NCBI RefSeq assembly: GCF_020171345.1 | Contig: NZ_JAIUZM010000001.1 | Span: 1,240,001 to 1,304,000, forward strand | Source: Microbulbifer agarilyticus | GTDB lineage: Bacteria; Pseudomonadota; Gammaproteobacteria; Pseudomonadales; Cellvibrionaceae | DNA length: 64,000 bases | Direction of reading: 5' to 3' | Shown here: one piece after another, positions 8,825-18,413 of the stretch | Position numbering within the stretch: position 1 is the first letter of the stretch | How the letters are laid out: each line of letters begins with the position of its first letter | Program-made: the position numbers and the translations under genes | The notes under the pieces: model-generated | The model's input: the letters and a program-made list of their open reading frames with translations, nothing else | Databases searched by the model: none | What the model was told of the DNA's origin: nothing

Positions 8825-10926
8825 ACCAGCCGCCGAATCCTCCGCAACAACCCCTGGCAGAAATTCCCGTCACCGCGCTCAAGGGTGTCGGTGCCAAACT
8901 CGCGGAAACCCTCGCCAAACTGCACATCAGCTCCCTGCAGGACCTGCTGTTCCACCTGCCTGCGCGCTACCAGGACCGCACTCGAGTTGTACCGCTGGCG
9001 GGCCTGCGCCCAGGCATGGACGCAGTCATCGAAGGTGAAGTGCGCGCAGCGGACGTCATTTTCGGGCGCCGCCGCAGCCTCGCAGTGCGCATTCAGGACA
9101 CCACCGGCAGCGTCACCCTGCGCTTTTTCCACTTCACCGCGGCACAAAAAAACCGCCTGGCGGCGGGCACGCGCGTGCGCTGCTACGGCGAGGCGCGCCG
9201 CGGCAGTGCCGGCATCGAGCTGTATCACCCGGAAACCGAGGTACTCGGCGAAACCACTTCACCCAACGCGGAAACCCTGACCCCGGTTTATCCACTGACC
9301 GAAGGGCTGGGGCAGGGGCGCCTGCGCGCACTGATCGGGCAGGGTCTGGACTGGTTGGCCCAGGGCAACGTCAGCGAACTGTTGCCGGCCCAGCTGTTGC
9401 CGCAGGAAATGCAGCTGCCACTGGCGGGGGCACTGATGTACCTGCACCAGCCACCGGCGGATGCCGACCTCGCGCAATTGGCCGAAGGGCAGCACCCGGC
9501 ACAGCAGCGGCTGGCGCTGGAGGAGCTGCTGGCCCACCACCTGAGCCTGCTGGAACTGCGCCGCAACGGTGCCCAGGTTGCCGCACCGCCGCTGGCGCTC
9601 AATGCCGCGCTGGAGCGGGATTTTCTCGCACGCCTGCCCTTTTCCCCCACCAATGCACAACAGCGGGTGGGTAAGGAAATCGCCGACGACCTCGCCACTG
9701 CCACCCCCATGATGCGCCTGCTACAGGGCGATGTGGGCGCCGGCAAAACGCTCGTCGCGGCGCGCGCGGCACTGCAGGCGATCGGCGCCGGCCACCAGTG
9801 TGTGGTGATGGCGCCCACGGAAATCCTCTCCGAGCAGCACCGTATCAACTTCAGCGGCTGGCTGGAGCCGCTGGGTATTACCGTGGGCTGGCTCACCGGC
9901 AGCATGAAGGCCGCGGAAAGGCGCGCGCAACTGGCCGCGATCGAACATGGCGATGCCCAGTTGATCGTCGGCACCCATGCCCTGTTTCAGGAAGGTGTGG
10001 AGTTCCATCGTTTGGCACTGGTGATCATCGACGAACAGCACCGCTTCGGTGTACGCCAGCGCCTGCAGTTGCGCGAGAAGGGCGCGGTCGAGGGCGAGAC
10101 CCGTACCCAGCCCCACCAGCTGATCATGACCGCCACGCCGATTCCCCGCACCCTGGCCATGTCCGCGTTTGCCGACCTGGACTGCTCGGTAATCGACGAG
10201 CTGCCCCCCGGACGGCAGCCAATCAATACCGTGGCCATTTCCGATGAGCGCCGCTTTGATGTGATGGAGCGCGTACAGGGCGCCGTGCGCGAGGGCCGTC
10301 AGGCCTACTGGGTATGCACGCTGATTGAAGAATCCGAAACTCTGCAGGCCCAGGCCGCGGAGTCCACTGCCGAGGAACTGACGGACACCCTGGATGGCGT
10401 GCGCGTGGCGCTGGTGCACGGACGCATGAAGCCGGAAGCCAAGGAGCTGGTGATGAAGGCATTCAAGGCCGGTGAAGTGGATTTGCTGGTGGCGACCACG
10501 GTGATCGAAGTGGGCGTGGATGTGCCCAATGCCAGCCTGATGATTATCGAAAACCCCGAGCGCCTGGGGCTCGCGCAGCTGCATCAGTTGCGGGGCCGGG
10601 TGGGGCGGGGCAGTATCGCCAGTCACTGCGTGCTGATGTACTCCAGCCCGCTGTCCGCCAACGGCCGCGCACGGCTGCAGGCTCTGCGTAGTCACTCGGA
10701 TGGCTTCGCCATTGCCGAGGAAGATCTGCGCTTGCGCGGCCCGGGGGAGATCCTCGGCACCCGCCAGACCGGCGAAATCCAGCACCGTATTGCCGACCTG
10801 CAACGGGATGCCCACCTGTTGCCGCAGGTGCAGAGAATTGCCGCGGCCCCGCAGTTAAGTAAAGAAGCCCGCAGCGCACTGGTACGGCGCTGGCTGCACA
10901 ACAAGCCGCGTTTTGCCGAGGCCTGA
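8821..10926 (+). CDS. recG: ATP-dependent DNA helicase RecG
   Basis: RecG reverses stalled replication forks and migrates branched DNA. The N-terminal wedge/OB domain is followed by the SF2 helicase core with Walker A GDVGAGKT (303-310), the DEQH box (404-407) and TATPIPRTLAMSAFADLDCS. The C-terminal part has the GRVGRG motif and the TRG-like end region. I place the start at GTG 8821, which overlaps the oxyR stop in GTGA. It gives 701 residues, close to the 693 of E. coli, and begins just before the conserved VTALKGVGAKLAETL. The open frame upstream to 8743 lies within oxyR. oxyR-recG coupling is known from other gammaproteobacteria. Confidence 0.96.
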   Translation: MNQPPNPPQQPLAEIPVTALKGVGAKLAETLAKLHISSLQDLLFHLPARYQDRTRVVPLAGLRPGMDAVIEGEVRAADVIFGRRRSLAVRIQDTTGSVTLRFFHFTAAQKNRLAAGTRVRCYGEARRGSAGIELYHPETEVLGETTSPNAETLTPVYPLTEGLGQGRLRALIGQGLDWLAQGNVSELLPAQLLPQEMQLPLAGALMYLHQPPADADLAQLAEGQHPAQQRLALEELLAHHLSLLELRRNGAQVAAPPLALNAALERDFLARLPFSPTNAQQRVGKEIADDLATATPMMRLLQGDVGAGKTLVAARAALQAIGAGHQCVVMAPTEILSEQHRINFSGWLEPLGITVGWLTGSMKAAERRAQLAAIEHGDAQLIVGTHALFQEGVEFHRLALVIIDEQHRFGVRQRLQLREKGAVEGETRTQPHQLIMTATPIPRTLAMSAFADLDCSVIDELPPGRQPINTVAISDERRFDVMERVQGAVREGRQAYWVCTLIEESETLQAQAAESTAEELTDTLDGVRVALVHGRMKPEAKELVMKAFKAGEVDLLVATTVIEVGVDVPNASLMIIENPERLGLAQLHQLRGRVGRGSIASHCVLMYSSPLSANGRARLQALRSHSDGFAIAEEDLRLRGPGEILGTRQTGEIQHRIADLQRDAHLLPQVQRIAAAPQLSKEARSALVRRWLHNKPRFAEA

Positions 10927-11035
10927 TACCCCGGTCCCGACGCCTGCCCATCCGCACCAATTGGCGCCTATTTTTGCCAAACATCCCACAGTTTTTTCTA
11001 GCTGCCGTTATTGCCAAAACCAATTAGTCACTTCG

Positions 11036-11075
11036 GGTCACTAATATTTTTGCACTCGCTCACATGTGGTGGCAG
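11036..11075 (+). promoter_or_regulatory. Shared upstream block, copy 1
   Basis: GGTCAC-TAATATTTTTGC, then 16 bases, then TGGCAG. It matches the block at 12037-12077, in front of the paralogous gene downstream. A second GTCAC lies just upstream (near 11027), making a direct repeat. It may be a promoter or regulator site kept after the gene duplication. Confidence 0.45.
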
Positions 11076-11208
11076 CCTCATCAATAAGAGGGTTTAGCGG
11101 CACTCAGCAGCGCCCCCTCCATCACATAAGAGTTCGCGGGCACTGCACCCGCGGCGCCCACATTTGCATAGCGAACGCCTGAAAGAATCGGGTGCAGGAG
11201 TCAGCTGA

Positions 11209-11919
11209 ATGAGTCAGCGCAAAATATTTAACAGCGCAGCCTTAACCCAGCCCCGCGATAATGTAAAACGTCTGGCCCGCCTCGGGATACTGCTGTGCAC
11301 AAGCTTATTTGGGGTCTTGGTACATGCGCAGGAGCCGTCGGCACTGCACCTCACTCTCGCCAAGATTGAAGTCGCCGCAGAGGTACCCACTCCGCTGCAG
11401 GGTAACGATTTCGAAAGCCTGCTGGCACAAGCCACCAACGGTGGCGGGGTTTCCGCAGCCAAGGAATCTGCCAGCCGCGCGTTCAGCGATTATCTGCGCA
11501 CACGCCTGGACAGCGCCCTGCGTGAATTCTTTGCCGACGAGGAGATTCCACTGCGCAGCGATAATCACTCGCTGATCCTGTTTAACTTTGTGGATATTTC
11601 CGTGGTCAAGCAGCTGAGTGGCCTCAAAACCAAGGGCGACATCGAAATAGAGCGCGGTAACCTCAGCGCCAGTGGCGACTACCTGCTGCGCCTGCAGGCA
11701 CCGGGTGAGCGGGTGCTGAGAGAAAAACGTTTGGATATCGCCAACTTGCGGCTCAAAGGCAAGTATCAAATCAAGACATCCCTGTACGGCGACGAAAACG
11801 AAGACGACACCAGTGAACAGCTGCAGCGCATGGCGGACCAGCTGGTGAAACGCATCCTCGACCGCATCGAAGACGACCTCGAAGCGGACGCACTGCTCGA
11901 GATTACCGGGCGCAATTAA
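11209..11919 (+). CDS. Exported protein of unknown function, paralogue A
   Basis: A 236-residue protein with a signal peptide: basic residues 16-24, a hydrophobic core to 39 and a likely cleavage at VHA-QE (40/41). The mature part is acidic and probably periplasmic. It is clearly homologous to the next gene: NGGG near residue 78, ADEEIPL, an E-x-GN-x-x-x-SG block, LREKRLDI, then [14 protein letters not shown] and the C-terminal [15 protein letters not shown] do not recognise a named family and see no catalytic motif or cysteine in the mature part. A GGTCAC block precedes both genes. The start is ATG 11209, with GGAG about 10 bases before it. No function is proposed. Confidence 0.8.
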   Translation: MSQRKIFNSAALTQPRDNVKRLARLGILLCTSLFGVLVHAQEPSALHLTLAKIEVAAEVPTPLQGNDFESLLAQATNGGGVSAAKESASRAFSDYLRTRLDSALREFFADEEIPLRSDNHSLILFNFVDISVVKQLSGLKTKGDIEIERGNLSASGDYLLRLQAPGERVLREKRLDIANLRLKGKYQIKTSLYGDENEDDTSEQLQRMADQLVKRILDRIEDDLEADALLEITGRN

Positions 11920-12036
11920 GTTTCTTGCACCGCCTCCCGGGGCGGCGCAGCCGCTCCTTCTCCCTCCCGGCGCCTATCCGATTTATTGCACTTTCGCTAC
12001 GACCCACCTCACAAACCACGAAGAATGTGACGCACA

Positions 12037-12077
12037 GGTCACGAAATATTTTTGCGTTTACCCGCAATAAGTGGCAG
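12037..12077 (+). promoter_or_regulatory. Shared upstream block, copy 2
   Basis: GGTCAC-GAAATATTTTTGC, 16 bases, then TGGCAG, matching 11036-11075 in order and spacing. Here the preceding GTGAC (12028-12032) makes an inverted repeat with GGTCAC. It lies about 100 bases before the second paralogue. Confidence 0.45.
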
Positions 12078-12174
12078 CTTGGTACAGACGTCCAACTTAA
12101 CTAGAGCGAAACCAATCGCCACGACGTGCATAAAAAACACCATCCCCGTATAAAAATAAAACAGGGAGCGATGT

Positions 12175-12864
12175 ATGAGAAACCAAGGAATCCGCCGGCT
12201 GCTGGCCGCGGGCCTGTGCAGCCTTGCGCTATCCACAATCAACGTCGGCCAAGCGATCGCCCAGGAAAGCTTCTGGGGCGGCAGCGACCACATCCCCAGC
12301 CTCGTCATTACCCCCGGCAAAATCGACATCGACGTGCCCATGCCCGTATCCGGGGATATGCAGTTGATGTTGGCAATGGCCGGCAATGGCGGCGGGCTCG
12401 CCGAGCTCAAGCAAAAGGCGGTGCGCAGCTACACCCAACATATCCACAGCGAGTTTGCCCGGGTGTTATACGAATACCTGGAAGATGAGGAAGTGCCGCT
12501 GGTGAAGGAAAACGGTCTCCTGAACCTGGAAAACAATATCCAGATCAAAGTGATCAAACACCTGAGCAGTATGAAGCCCGGGAAGGATTACGACACCGAA
12601 AAAGGGAACGTCGCACTGAGCGGCGAGTTCCGCTATACACTCGCCGGGCGCAATGGCAGCACACTGCGCGAACAACGTATCGATATTGGCAAACTGAAAA
12701 TTACGGAAAAATATCGGGTGCGCACTTACCTCGACGGCCGCGACGCTGAAGACAATACCCAGGAAGCCATTGAAGACGCCCTCAGCGAAATGGTTGAAGA
12801 GCTGGTGGAGCGTATGGAGGACCACCTCGAAGCAGATGCGCTGCGCGATTTAGTCTCCACTTGA
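12175..12864 (+). CDS. Exported protein of unknown function, paralogue B
   Basis: A 229-residue paralogue of the preceding gene. The signal peptide is residues 1-29, with likely cleavage at AIA-QE. The mature part repeats the same landmarks in order: GNGGG, LEDEEVPL, KGNVALSGEF, LREQRIDI, a KYRVRTYLDGRDAEDNTQE segment and the end RMEDHLEADAL. The mature chain has no cysteine. GGGAG stands before ATG 12175; an ATG four bases earlier is out of frame. A strong terminator follows. The pair is probably a tandem duplication serving the envelope, but the role is unknown. Confidence 0.8.
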   Translation: MRNQGIRRLLAAGLCSLALSTINVGQAIAQESFWGGSDHIPSLVITPGKIDIDVPMPVSGDMQLMLAMAGNGGGLAELKQKAVRSYTQHIHSEFARVLYEYLEDEEVPLVKENGLLNLENNIQIKVIKHLSSMKPGKDYDTEKGNVALSGEFRYTLAGRNGSTLREQRIDIGKLKITEKYRVRTYLDGRDAEDNTQEAIEDALSEMVEELVERMEDHLEADALRDLVST

Positions 12865-12880
12865 TCGCCGGCACGGCACT

Positions 12881-12917
12881 AAAAAGGGCGAGGCGCCTAT
12901 GCGCCTCGCCCTTTTTT
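12881..12917. terminator. Bidirectional terminator
   Basis: A 16-base stem (12881-12896 AAAAAGGGCGAGGCGC with 12901-12916) with a CTAT loop and A/T runs on both sides. It ends the paralogue B transcript and the convergent symporter gene. Confidence 0.93.
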
Positions 12918-12974
12918 ATTGGTTCAATTGAGCCCAGATATCTCTTGGCTCAGACAGCTTTTCGCTCCGATACT

Positions 12975-14285
12975 TCAGGCAATCGTTGAGCGACCATCCC
13001 TGTGATCCACAACGCTGTTGTAGTTCTCATCATTGAAGGTGCTGACATCCAGAGCGCCTTCGCTTTTCGCCACCACGGTACTCACCACCGCATCCCCGGT
13101 AATATTTACCGCGGTGCGCACCATATCCAGCAGGCGATCCACACCCATCACGATCGCAATACCTTCGACCGGCAGACCAACCTGGCCGAGCACCATCGCC
13201 AGCATGATCAGGCCTACACCCGGCACACCGGCGGTGCCAACCGACGCGAGCGTTGCGGTCAGAATTACCGTCAGGTATCCCATCAGGCCGATCTCAATGC
13301 CATAGAGCTGGGAAATAAATACCGTGGCCACGCCCTGCATAATCGCGGTGCCGTCCATGTTGATGGTTGCACCCAGCGGCACGGTGAACGAGGCCACCTT
13401 GTTATCTACACCCAGGCGCTTCTCCACGGTCTGCAGAGTGACCGGGATGGTCGCTGCGGAGGAAGCGGTACTGAAAGCAAAGGCCATTGCCGGGCGCATT
13501 TTTTTCAGCAGTTGCACCGGGTTCAAACCTGACAGCAGTTTCAGCAGCAGCGGGTACACCCCAAGCGCATGCACCATCAGTGCCAGCAGCACCACGCTGA
13601 AATATTTCGCCAGGGTGGGAATGGCATCCAGACCCAGCAGCGCAATCTTGTTCGCCAGCAGGGCAAACACACCGTAAGGCGCAAACGCCATCAGCACGCT
13701 CACCATGCGCAAAATGACATCGTTTAGGTCATTGAAGAAAGCCGCTACCCGCTGTCCCGGCTTGCCACTGCGGGAAATCGCATAACCCAGCAACAGGGCA
13801 AACACGATGATCTGCAACATATTGCCTTCGGCCATCGCCTGCACCGGGTTGGTGGGGAAGATATTGACCAGTACATCCGACAGCGGCGGGGACTGTTTTG
13901 CCTCAAACTGCGCGTCTCCCGCCAGGTGGGCCATGCCTGCGCCCGGTTGAATGACCAGTGCCAGCATCAATGCCAGGGAGATCGCCACGGCCGTGGTCAC
14001 CATGTACAGCGCCAGCGTCTTGCCCGCCAGCACGCCAACGCGGCTACCTTCTGACAGGGCACAGGCCCCGCAAATCAGGGAGACCAGTACCAGCGGCACC
14101 ACCATCAGTTTCAGCGAGGCGATGAAGATACGACCGACGATGTCGAACAGGCCATTGGTGAGGTAGTTATTGATAAAGGAGGTGACCGCCTCACCCAGAA
14201 CCTGGCTGGAATTGAGTACGTTGAACAGCAGGCCGAGTCCGATACCCGCGATCATGGCCAGTACGATTTTTTTGGTAAGCCCCAT
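12975..14285 (-). CDS. Dicarboxylate/amino acid:cation symporter (DAACS family)
   Basis: A 436-residue inner-membrane secondary transporter of the GltP/DctA/SstT superfamily, which takes up acidic amino acids or C4-dicarboxylates with Na+ or H+. Family signatures are SSAAT at 275-279 (first re-entrant hairpin), NMDGT at 309-313 (Na+-binding TM7) and DRLLDMVRTAVNITGDAV at 383-400 (TM8 substrate site). The arginine in the TM8 motif fits an acidic substrate. Substrate choice between glutamate/aspartate and dicarboxylates cannot be settled here. It is monocistronic; the ATG at 14285 begins MGLTKKIVLAMIAG. Confidence 0.92.
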   Translation of the reverse strand: MGLTKKIVLAMIAGIGLGLLFNVLNSSQVLGEAVTSFINNYLTNGLFDIVGRIFIASLKLMVVPLVLVSLICGACALSEGSRVGVLAGKTLALYMVTTAVAISLALMLALVIQPGAGMAHLAGDAQFEAKQSPPLSDVLVNIFPTNPVQAMAEGNMLQIIVFALLLGYAISRSGKPGQRVAAFFNDLNDVILRMVSVLMAFAPYGVFALLANKIALLGLDAIPTLAKYFSVVLLALMVHALGVYPLLLKLLSGLNPVQLLKKMRPAMAFAFSTASSAATIPVTLQTVEKRLGVDNKVASFTVPLGATINMDGTAIMQGVATVFISQLYGIEIGLMGYLTVILTATLASVGTAGVPGVGLIMLAMVLGQVGLPVEGIAIVMGVDRLLDMVRTAVNITGDAVVSTVVAKSEGALDVSTFNDENYNSVVDHRDGRSTIA

Positions 14286-14512
14286 GGTCCTTCCCGTTTA
14301 TGCGCACCTTGCAGTGGCAATTCATTATTTTGTGCATTGTAGATAATGGCATCGGCACAGGCGCAGCGCCCGTACCGCCAGCATCCGGCAACGGCCAGCG
14401 AATGCGCCACTATATCGGCCTCACCCCCTGTGGGCAAAGCGCGTTCCCCTGGTGGCGCGCTCGGGTACAATGCGGTTTGAACTAACCATCACAAGCTTGT
14501 GCGGAGTCAGCG

Positions 14513-15088
14513 TTGTACCACTCCCCCTTCGAGGCCATCGGCGATTGGCACCCTCAACCTCTGGAAAGCCTGCACGGCCAGACACCGCCGGAGCAGTTGC
14601 TGCCCTGGCTGCTGCACCCGGGTTCGCTGACCGCCGCCCTCAAGCATCTGGGCGAGGGCGCCTTCCGCGTGCAGATACTCAATCAGGGCTGGCAGACACC
14701 CCGGCCCGAGGAGCGCCGCGCGCTCAACCTGAAAGACCGCAGCCGCGCGCTGGTGCGCGAGGTACTGCTGTATGGCAACAGTGAACAGCCCTGGGTCTAC
14801 GCCCGCAGCGTGCTGCCCGAGCGCACCCTTACCGGCAAATCCCGCTATCTGCGCGGCCTCGACAACCGCCCCCTCGGCGAACTGCTGTTCAGCCAGCCAG
14901 ACATTCGCCGCGGGCCCATTGTGCTCAACCGGCTCGCGCGCAATCCGCACTGCCAGCAACCAGAGCTGACCGACAGTGCACCCCGCGCCTGGGGGCGCCG
15001 CTCCACCTTCTGGCTGCAGGATAAACCCCTGCTGGTTGCAGAGACCTTCCTGAGCGGTTTCAATCCCCATACACCGCCGCTGGCATAA
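14513..15088 (+). CDS. ubiC: Chorismate--pyruvate lyase
   Basis: UbiC removes pyruvate from chorismate to make 4-hydroxybenzoate, the first committed step of ubiquinone synthesis. At 191 residues it has the usual length. Recognisable parts are [29 protein letters not shown] (containing a conserved arginine) and the C-terminal ETFLSGF with the conserved glutamate of the active site. The likely start is TTG 14513, with GGAG eight bases upstream; no better ATG or GTG is in frame nearby. The ubiA gene follows after 44 bases, so the first two enzymes of the pathway are co-expressed. Confidence 0.93.
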   Translation: MYHSPFEAIGDWHPQPLESLHGQTPPEQLLPWLLHPGSLTAALKHLGEGAFRVQILNQGWQTPRPEERRALNLKDRSRALVREVLLYGNSEQPWVYARSVLPERTLTGKSRYLRGLDNRPLGELLFSQPDIRRGPIVLNRLARNPHCQQPELTDSAPRAWGRRSTFWLQDKPLLVAETFLSGFNPHTPPLA

Positions 15089-15132
15089 GCGCACAAGCAC
15101 CTCAACGTACAGAGCGAACACGGGAAGCCACC

Positions 15133-16020
15133 ATGCAAGCTATCAGCCACCAGATTCAGCAGCGTTGGCCCGCAGTCCTGCCATATTGGCAGCTGACGCG
15201 CATGGACAGACCGATCGGCGCACTCTTGTTACTGTGGCCCACCTGGTGTGCGCTGTGGATCGCCGCCGAGGGCTGGCCGGGCCTGCACCTGCTTGTGGTG
15301 TTTACCCTGGGCGTCATCCTCACCCGCGCGGCCGGTTGTGCCATAAATGACTTTGCCGACCGCAATATCGATGGACACGTTGAGCGTACCAAGCAGCGCC
15401 CGCTCGCCACCGGTGCCGCCACCCCCAGGGGCGCACTGATGCTATTCGCCGGCTTGATGCTGGTCGCATTTTTGCTGGTGCTGACCACCAACCGCCCCAC
15501 CATTCTGCTGTCCCTGCCGGCGCTGGCGCTGGCCTTCTGTTACCCCTTCGCCAAACGCTATACGCATCTGCCGCAGGTGGTACTGGGGGCTGCGTTCAGT
15601 ATGGGTATTCCAATGGCATTTGCGGCAGTGACCGGGGAGGTGCCAGCGGTCGCTTGGCTGCTGTTTACCGCCAACCTGCTGTGGACCGTGGCCTACGACA
15701 CCTTTTACGCCATGGTGGACCGGGATGACGACCTGCAAATCGGTGTCAAATCCACCGCCATCCTGTTCGGCGAGCTGGACAAGGCGATGACCGCCAGCCT
15801 GCAGGGTATGGTTGTTGTGGCGCTGCTGATGCTGGGTGGGCGTGCGGAATTGGGGCCACTTTACTACTGCGGCCTGGGGATCGTGACCGGGCTGTTTGCC
15901 TATCAGCAATGGTTGATCCGTGACCGGCAACGAGAGGCATGCTTCAAGGCGTTTTTGAACAACAACTTCGTGGGAATGGCGCTTTTCTGCGGGATATTTT
16001 CCCACTATATCGCATGGTAG
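15133..16020 (+). CDS. ubiA: 4-hydroxybenzoate octaprenyltransferase
   Basis: UbiA attaches the polyprenyl tail to 4-hydroxybenzoate in the inner membrane. Both aspartate-rich motifs of the family are present: NDFADRNID (72-80), followed by [12 protein letters not shown], and YDT(x)YAMVDRDDD (188-200). They bind the Mg2+-pyrophosphate of the prenyl donor. About eight to nine hydrophobic helices fit the 295-residue length. AAGCCACC-ATG at 15133 starts the frame. It follows ubiC and precedes phoB, the order known from pseudomonads and relatives. Confidence 0.96.
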   Translation: MQAISHQIQQRWPAVLPYWQLTRMDRPIGALLLLWPTWCALWIAAEGWPGLHLLVVFTLGVILTRAAGCAINDFADRNIDGHVERTKQRPLATGAATPRGALMLFAGLMLVAFLLVLTTNRPTILLSLPALALAFCYPFAKRYTHLPQVVLGAAFSMGIPMAFAAVTGEVPAVAWLLFTANLLWTVAYDTFYAMVDRDDDLQIGVKSTAILFGELDKAMTASLQGMVVVALLMLGGRAELGPLYYCGLGIVTGLFAYQQWLIRDRQREACFKAFLNNNFVGMALFCGIFSHYIAW

Positions 16021-16058
16021 CCAGTCACTGTGACCCGAAATTCTACCCGCCTGAATAC

Positions 16059-16076
16059 CTGTCATATATTTGTCAC
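16059..16076 (+). promoter_or_regulatory. Pho box before phoB
   Basis: CTGTCATATATTTGTCAC is two 7-base PhoB half-sites (CTGTCAT and TTGTCAC) spaced by four bases, an almost perfect match to the known Pho box. A TTAAAT hexamer at 16087-16092 stands ten bases downstream as the -10 element. This points to autoregulation of phoBR under phosphate starvation. Confidence 0.85.
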
Positions 16077-16221
16077 CAAAGTGACGTTAAATGGCCACTC
16101 TACAATGGTCAGTTGAGGCTGGCGCTACAGTCGACGAGGCAGGACGCCGGAAAGCGCCGCAGCGGAGGTTGTGAGGCACCCGCCTAGGCGACAGCAAACT
16201 CAGTTAGGGTATGGCAGGCAG

Positions 16222-16926
16222 ATGCACAGCAAGACGATCCTTATAGTCGACGACGAAGCCCCGGTACGCGATATGTTGCGCGTGGCGCTGGAGATGGCGG
16301 ATTACCGCTGCCTGGAAGCGGAGAACGCGCAGGAAGCGCACGCGCTGGTCATCGACGAAAAACCCGACCTTATTCTCCTGGACTGGATGCTGCCGGATGT
16401 CTCCGGTGTGGAACTGGCCCGGCGCCTGAAGCGCGACGAGCTCACCGCGTCGCTACCCATCGTCATGCTGACGGCGAAAGGTGAGGAAGACCACAAGATC
16501 AAGGGGCTGGAGACGGGCGCCGACGACTATATCACCAAACCGTTTTCCCCCCGCGAGCTGGTTGCACGGCTCAAAGCGGTACTGCGCCGCGCCGGCCCCA
16601 GCGCTCCGGAAGAACCGCTCACCGCCGGGGGGCTGGTGCTCGATCCGGTCAGCCACCGGGTCACCATCAACGGTAACCCGGTGGAAATGGGACCGACAGA
16701 ATTCCGTCTGCTCACCTTTTTCCTCAGTCATCAGGAACGCGCCTACACCCGAACCCAACTGCTCGACCATGTGTGGGGCGGCAACGTGTATGTGGAGGAG
16801 CGCACCGTCGACGTACACATTCGGCGCCTGCGCAAGGCGTTGACCGTGGATGGGCATGAACGCTACATTCAGACCGTGCGTGGGACCGGTTATCGCTTTT
16901 CGGTCCAGACCGCCGAGAGGGTATAA
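16222..16926 (+). CDS. phoB: Phosphate regulon response regulator PhoB
   Basis: PhoB is the OmpR-type response regulator that binds Pho boxes once phosphorylated by PhoR. The receiver domain has the acidic pair D10/D11, phospho-acceptor D54 ([11 protein letters not shown]) and K106 ([11 protein letters not shown]). The C-terminal winged helix carries [20 protein letters not shown] and the usual recognition-helix segment [15 protein letters not shown] 16222 gives 234 residues starting [12 protein letters not shown]. The longer in-frame reading from 16171 adds residues absent from PhoB proteins. phoR follows after 86 bases, and a Pho box lies about 150 bases upstream. Confidence 0.96.
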   Translation: MHSKTILIVDDEAPVRDMLRVALEMADYRCLEAENAQEAHALVIDEKPDLILLDWMLPDVSGVELARRLKRDELTASLPIVMLTAKGEEDHKIKGLETGADDYITKPFSPRELVARLKAVLRRAGPSAPEEPLTAGGLVLDPVSHRVTINGNPVEMGPTEFRLLTFFLSHQERAYTRTQLLDHVWGGNVYVEERTVDVHIRRLRKALTVDGHERYIQTVRGTGYRFSVQTAERV

Positions 16927-17012
16927 TTCCGCCCATCGAACTTTATCAGTGGGCCCGCTCTGTACCGCCGAATCGCACTTCGACGCGCCCCCAACAAGAT
17001 GGCCAAAACCTC

Positions 17013-18332
17013 ATGCTCGATCGCAGTATTGGCGAGTTGTCGCGTTTTATCATCATAGCCCTGGGCACCACCATCTTCGGTTTTTCAACCGGACACTGGT
17101 GGCTGGCGCTGTGCTCTGGCCTCACTGTTTATCTCATCTGGCTGTTGTGGCAGCAAAATCGCTTCGACCATTGGCTGTCCAACGGCCGCCGTGGCCCGGC
17201 CCCCACGAATTTTGGGGTATGGGGCGATATCACCGACGACTTCTATCGGCTACAGCGTCGCCACCGCAAGGAAAAACAAAAGCTGCACGCCATGCTGCGC
17301 CGGGTGCAGGACAGCACCAGCGCCTTGCGCGAGGGTATCGTGGCGCTGGAAGATGACGGCAACCTGGCCTGGTGGAACCCCGTCGCCGGCCAAATGCTGC
17401 GCCTGCAGGGCGACGACAGCGGCCAGCCGATCATCAACTTTGTGCGCGATCCGCGCTTTGTCGAGCACATGCACGAGCGCATGCGCGGTGCCCATCAGGG
17501 CGACCTGCAACCGATTACCCTGCCGGCGCCCGGGGACGACGCGCGTATTCTGCAAATGGAAGTCACCCGCTTCGGTCTGGACGAAGCGCTGGTGATCGTG
17601 CGCGATATCACCCGCCTGCATAACCTGGAGCAAATGCGCCGCGACTTTGTCGCCAACGTATCCCACGAACTGCGCACCCCACTCACGGTGATTGCCGGTT
17701 ACCTGGAGACGCTTCAGGAAAGCGGGCAGGCGCCGCGGAACTGGGAAAAGCCACTGGGGCAAATGAGCGAGCAGACGGTGCGTATGACCAGCCTGGTCAA
17801 CGACCTGCTGTTGCTCGCCCGCTTGGAGACCTCCGAGCGCGACAGCGGGCGCGATCGTATCGCGGTACACGGACTGATGGAGCGCGTGGCCGATGAAGCC
17901 CGCTCACTGAGCGGTGGGCGACACCAGATTTCCGTGGTGTGCGACGAGGACGGCACCATTACCGGCGACGCCGGTGAGCTGCACAGTGCCTTTGCCAACC
18001 TGGCATTTAACGCGGTCAAGTACAGCCCGGACGGCGGCCCCATCGAGCTGCGCTGGAGAATGGACGCCAGCGGCGGCCACTTTGCGGTGAAGGATTCGGG
18101 TATCGGTATCGATCCGCTGCATATCCCGCGCCTTACCGAGCGTTTCTACCGGGTGGATGCAGGCCGCTCCCGCGAAAGTGGTGGTACTGGCCTCGGCCTC
18201 GCCATCGTCAAGCACGTACTGCTGCGCCACAGTGCCAATTTGAGCATCAGCAGTGTACCGGGCCGCGGCAGTACCTTTACCCTGAACTTCCCCCGCGAGA
18301 AACTGACCCAGGCCAGTGCCGCCACCAGCTGA
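17013..18332 (+). CDS. phoR: Phosphate regulon sensor histidine kinase PhoR
   Basis: PhoR phosphorylates PhoB when phosphate is scarce, taking its signal from the Pst transporter through PhoU. Two closely spaced transmembrane segments at residues 11-46 leave almost no periplasmic part, as in E. coli PhoR. A PAS-like region spans about 95-200. The HisKA box FVANVSHELRTPL has phospho-acceptor H218. The HATPase domain shows the N box (FNAVKYSP), KDSGIGID and GTGLGLAIVKHVL. The 439-residue length is normal. ATG 17013 opens the frame, and a bidirectional terminator lies 28 bases after the stop. Confidence 0.96.
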   Translation: MLDRSIGELSRFIIIALGTTIFGFSTGHWWLALCSGLTVYLIWLLWQQNRFDHWLSNGRRGPAPTNFGVWGDITDDFYRLQRRHRKEKQKLHAMLRRVQDSTSALREGIVALEDDGNLAWWNPVAGQMLRLQGDDSGQPIINFVRDPRFVEHMHERMRGAHQGDLQPITLPAPGDDARILQMEVTRFGLDEALVIVRDITRLHNLEQMRRDFVANVSHELRTPLTVIAGYLETLQESGQAPRNWEKPLGQMSEQTVRMTSLVNDLLLLARLETSERDSGRDRIAVHGLMERVADEARSLSGGRHQISVVCDEDGTITGDAGELHSAFANLAFNAVKYSPDGGPIELRWRMDASGGHFAVKDSGIGIDPLHIPRLTERFYRVDAGRSRESGGTGLGLAIVKHVLLRHSANLSISSVPGRGSTFTLNFPREKLTQASAATS

Positions 18333-18360
18333 TTCCACCCAGTCCGGATATTGCAGATAC

Positions 18361-18386
18361 AAAAAAGCCCCTTACGGGGCTTTTTT
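18361..18386. terminator. Bidirectional terminator after phoR
   Basis: AAAAAAGCCCC (18361-18371), loop TTAC, GGGGCTTTTTT (18376-18386). It serves phoR on the plus strand and the convergent gene that ends at 18414. Confidence 0.93.
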
Positions 18387-18413
18387 ATGCTGTCTCTGGC
18401 GGGAGCCCGAAAC

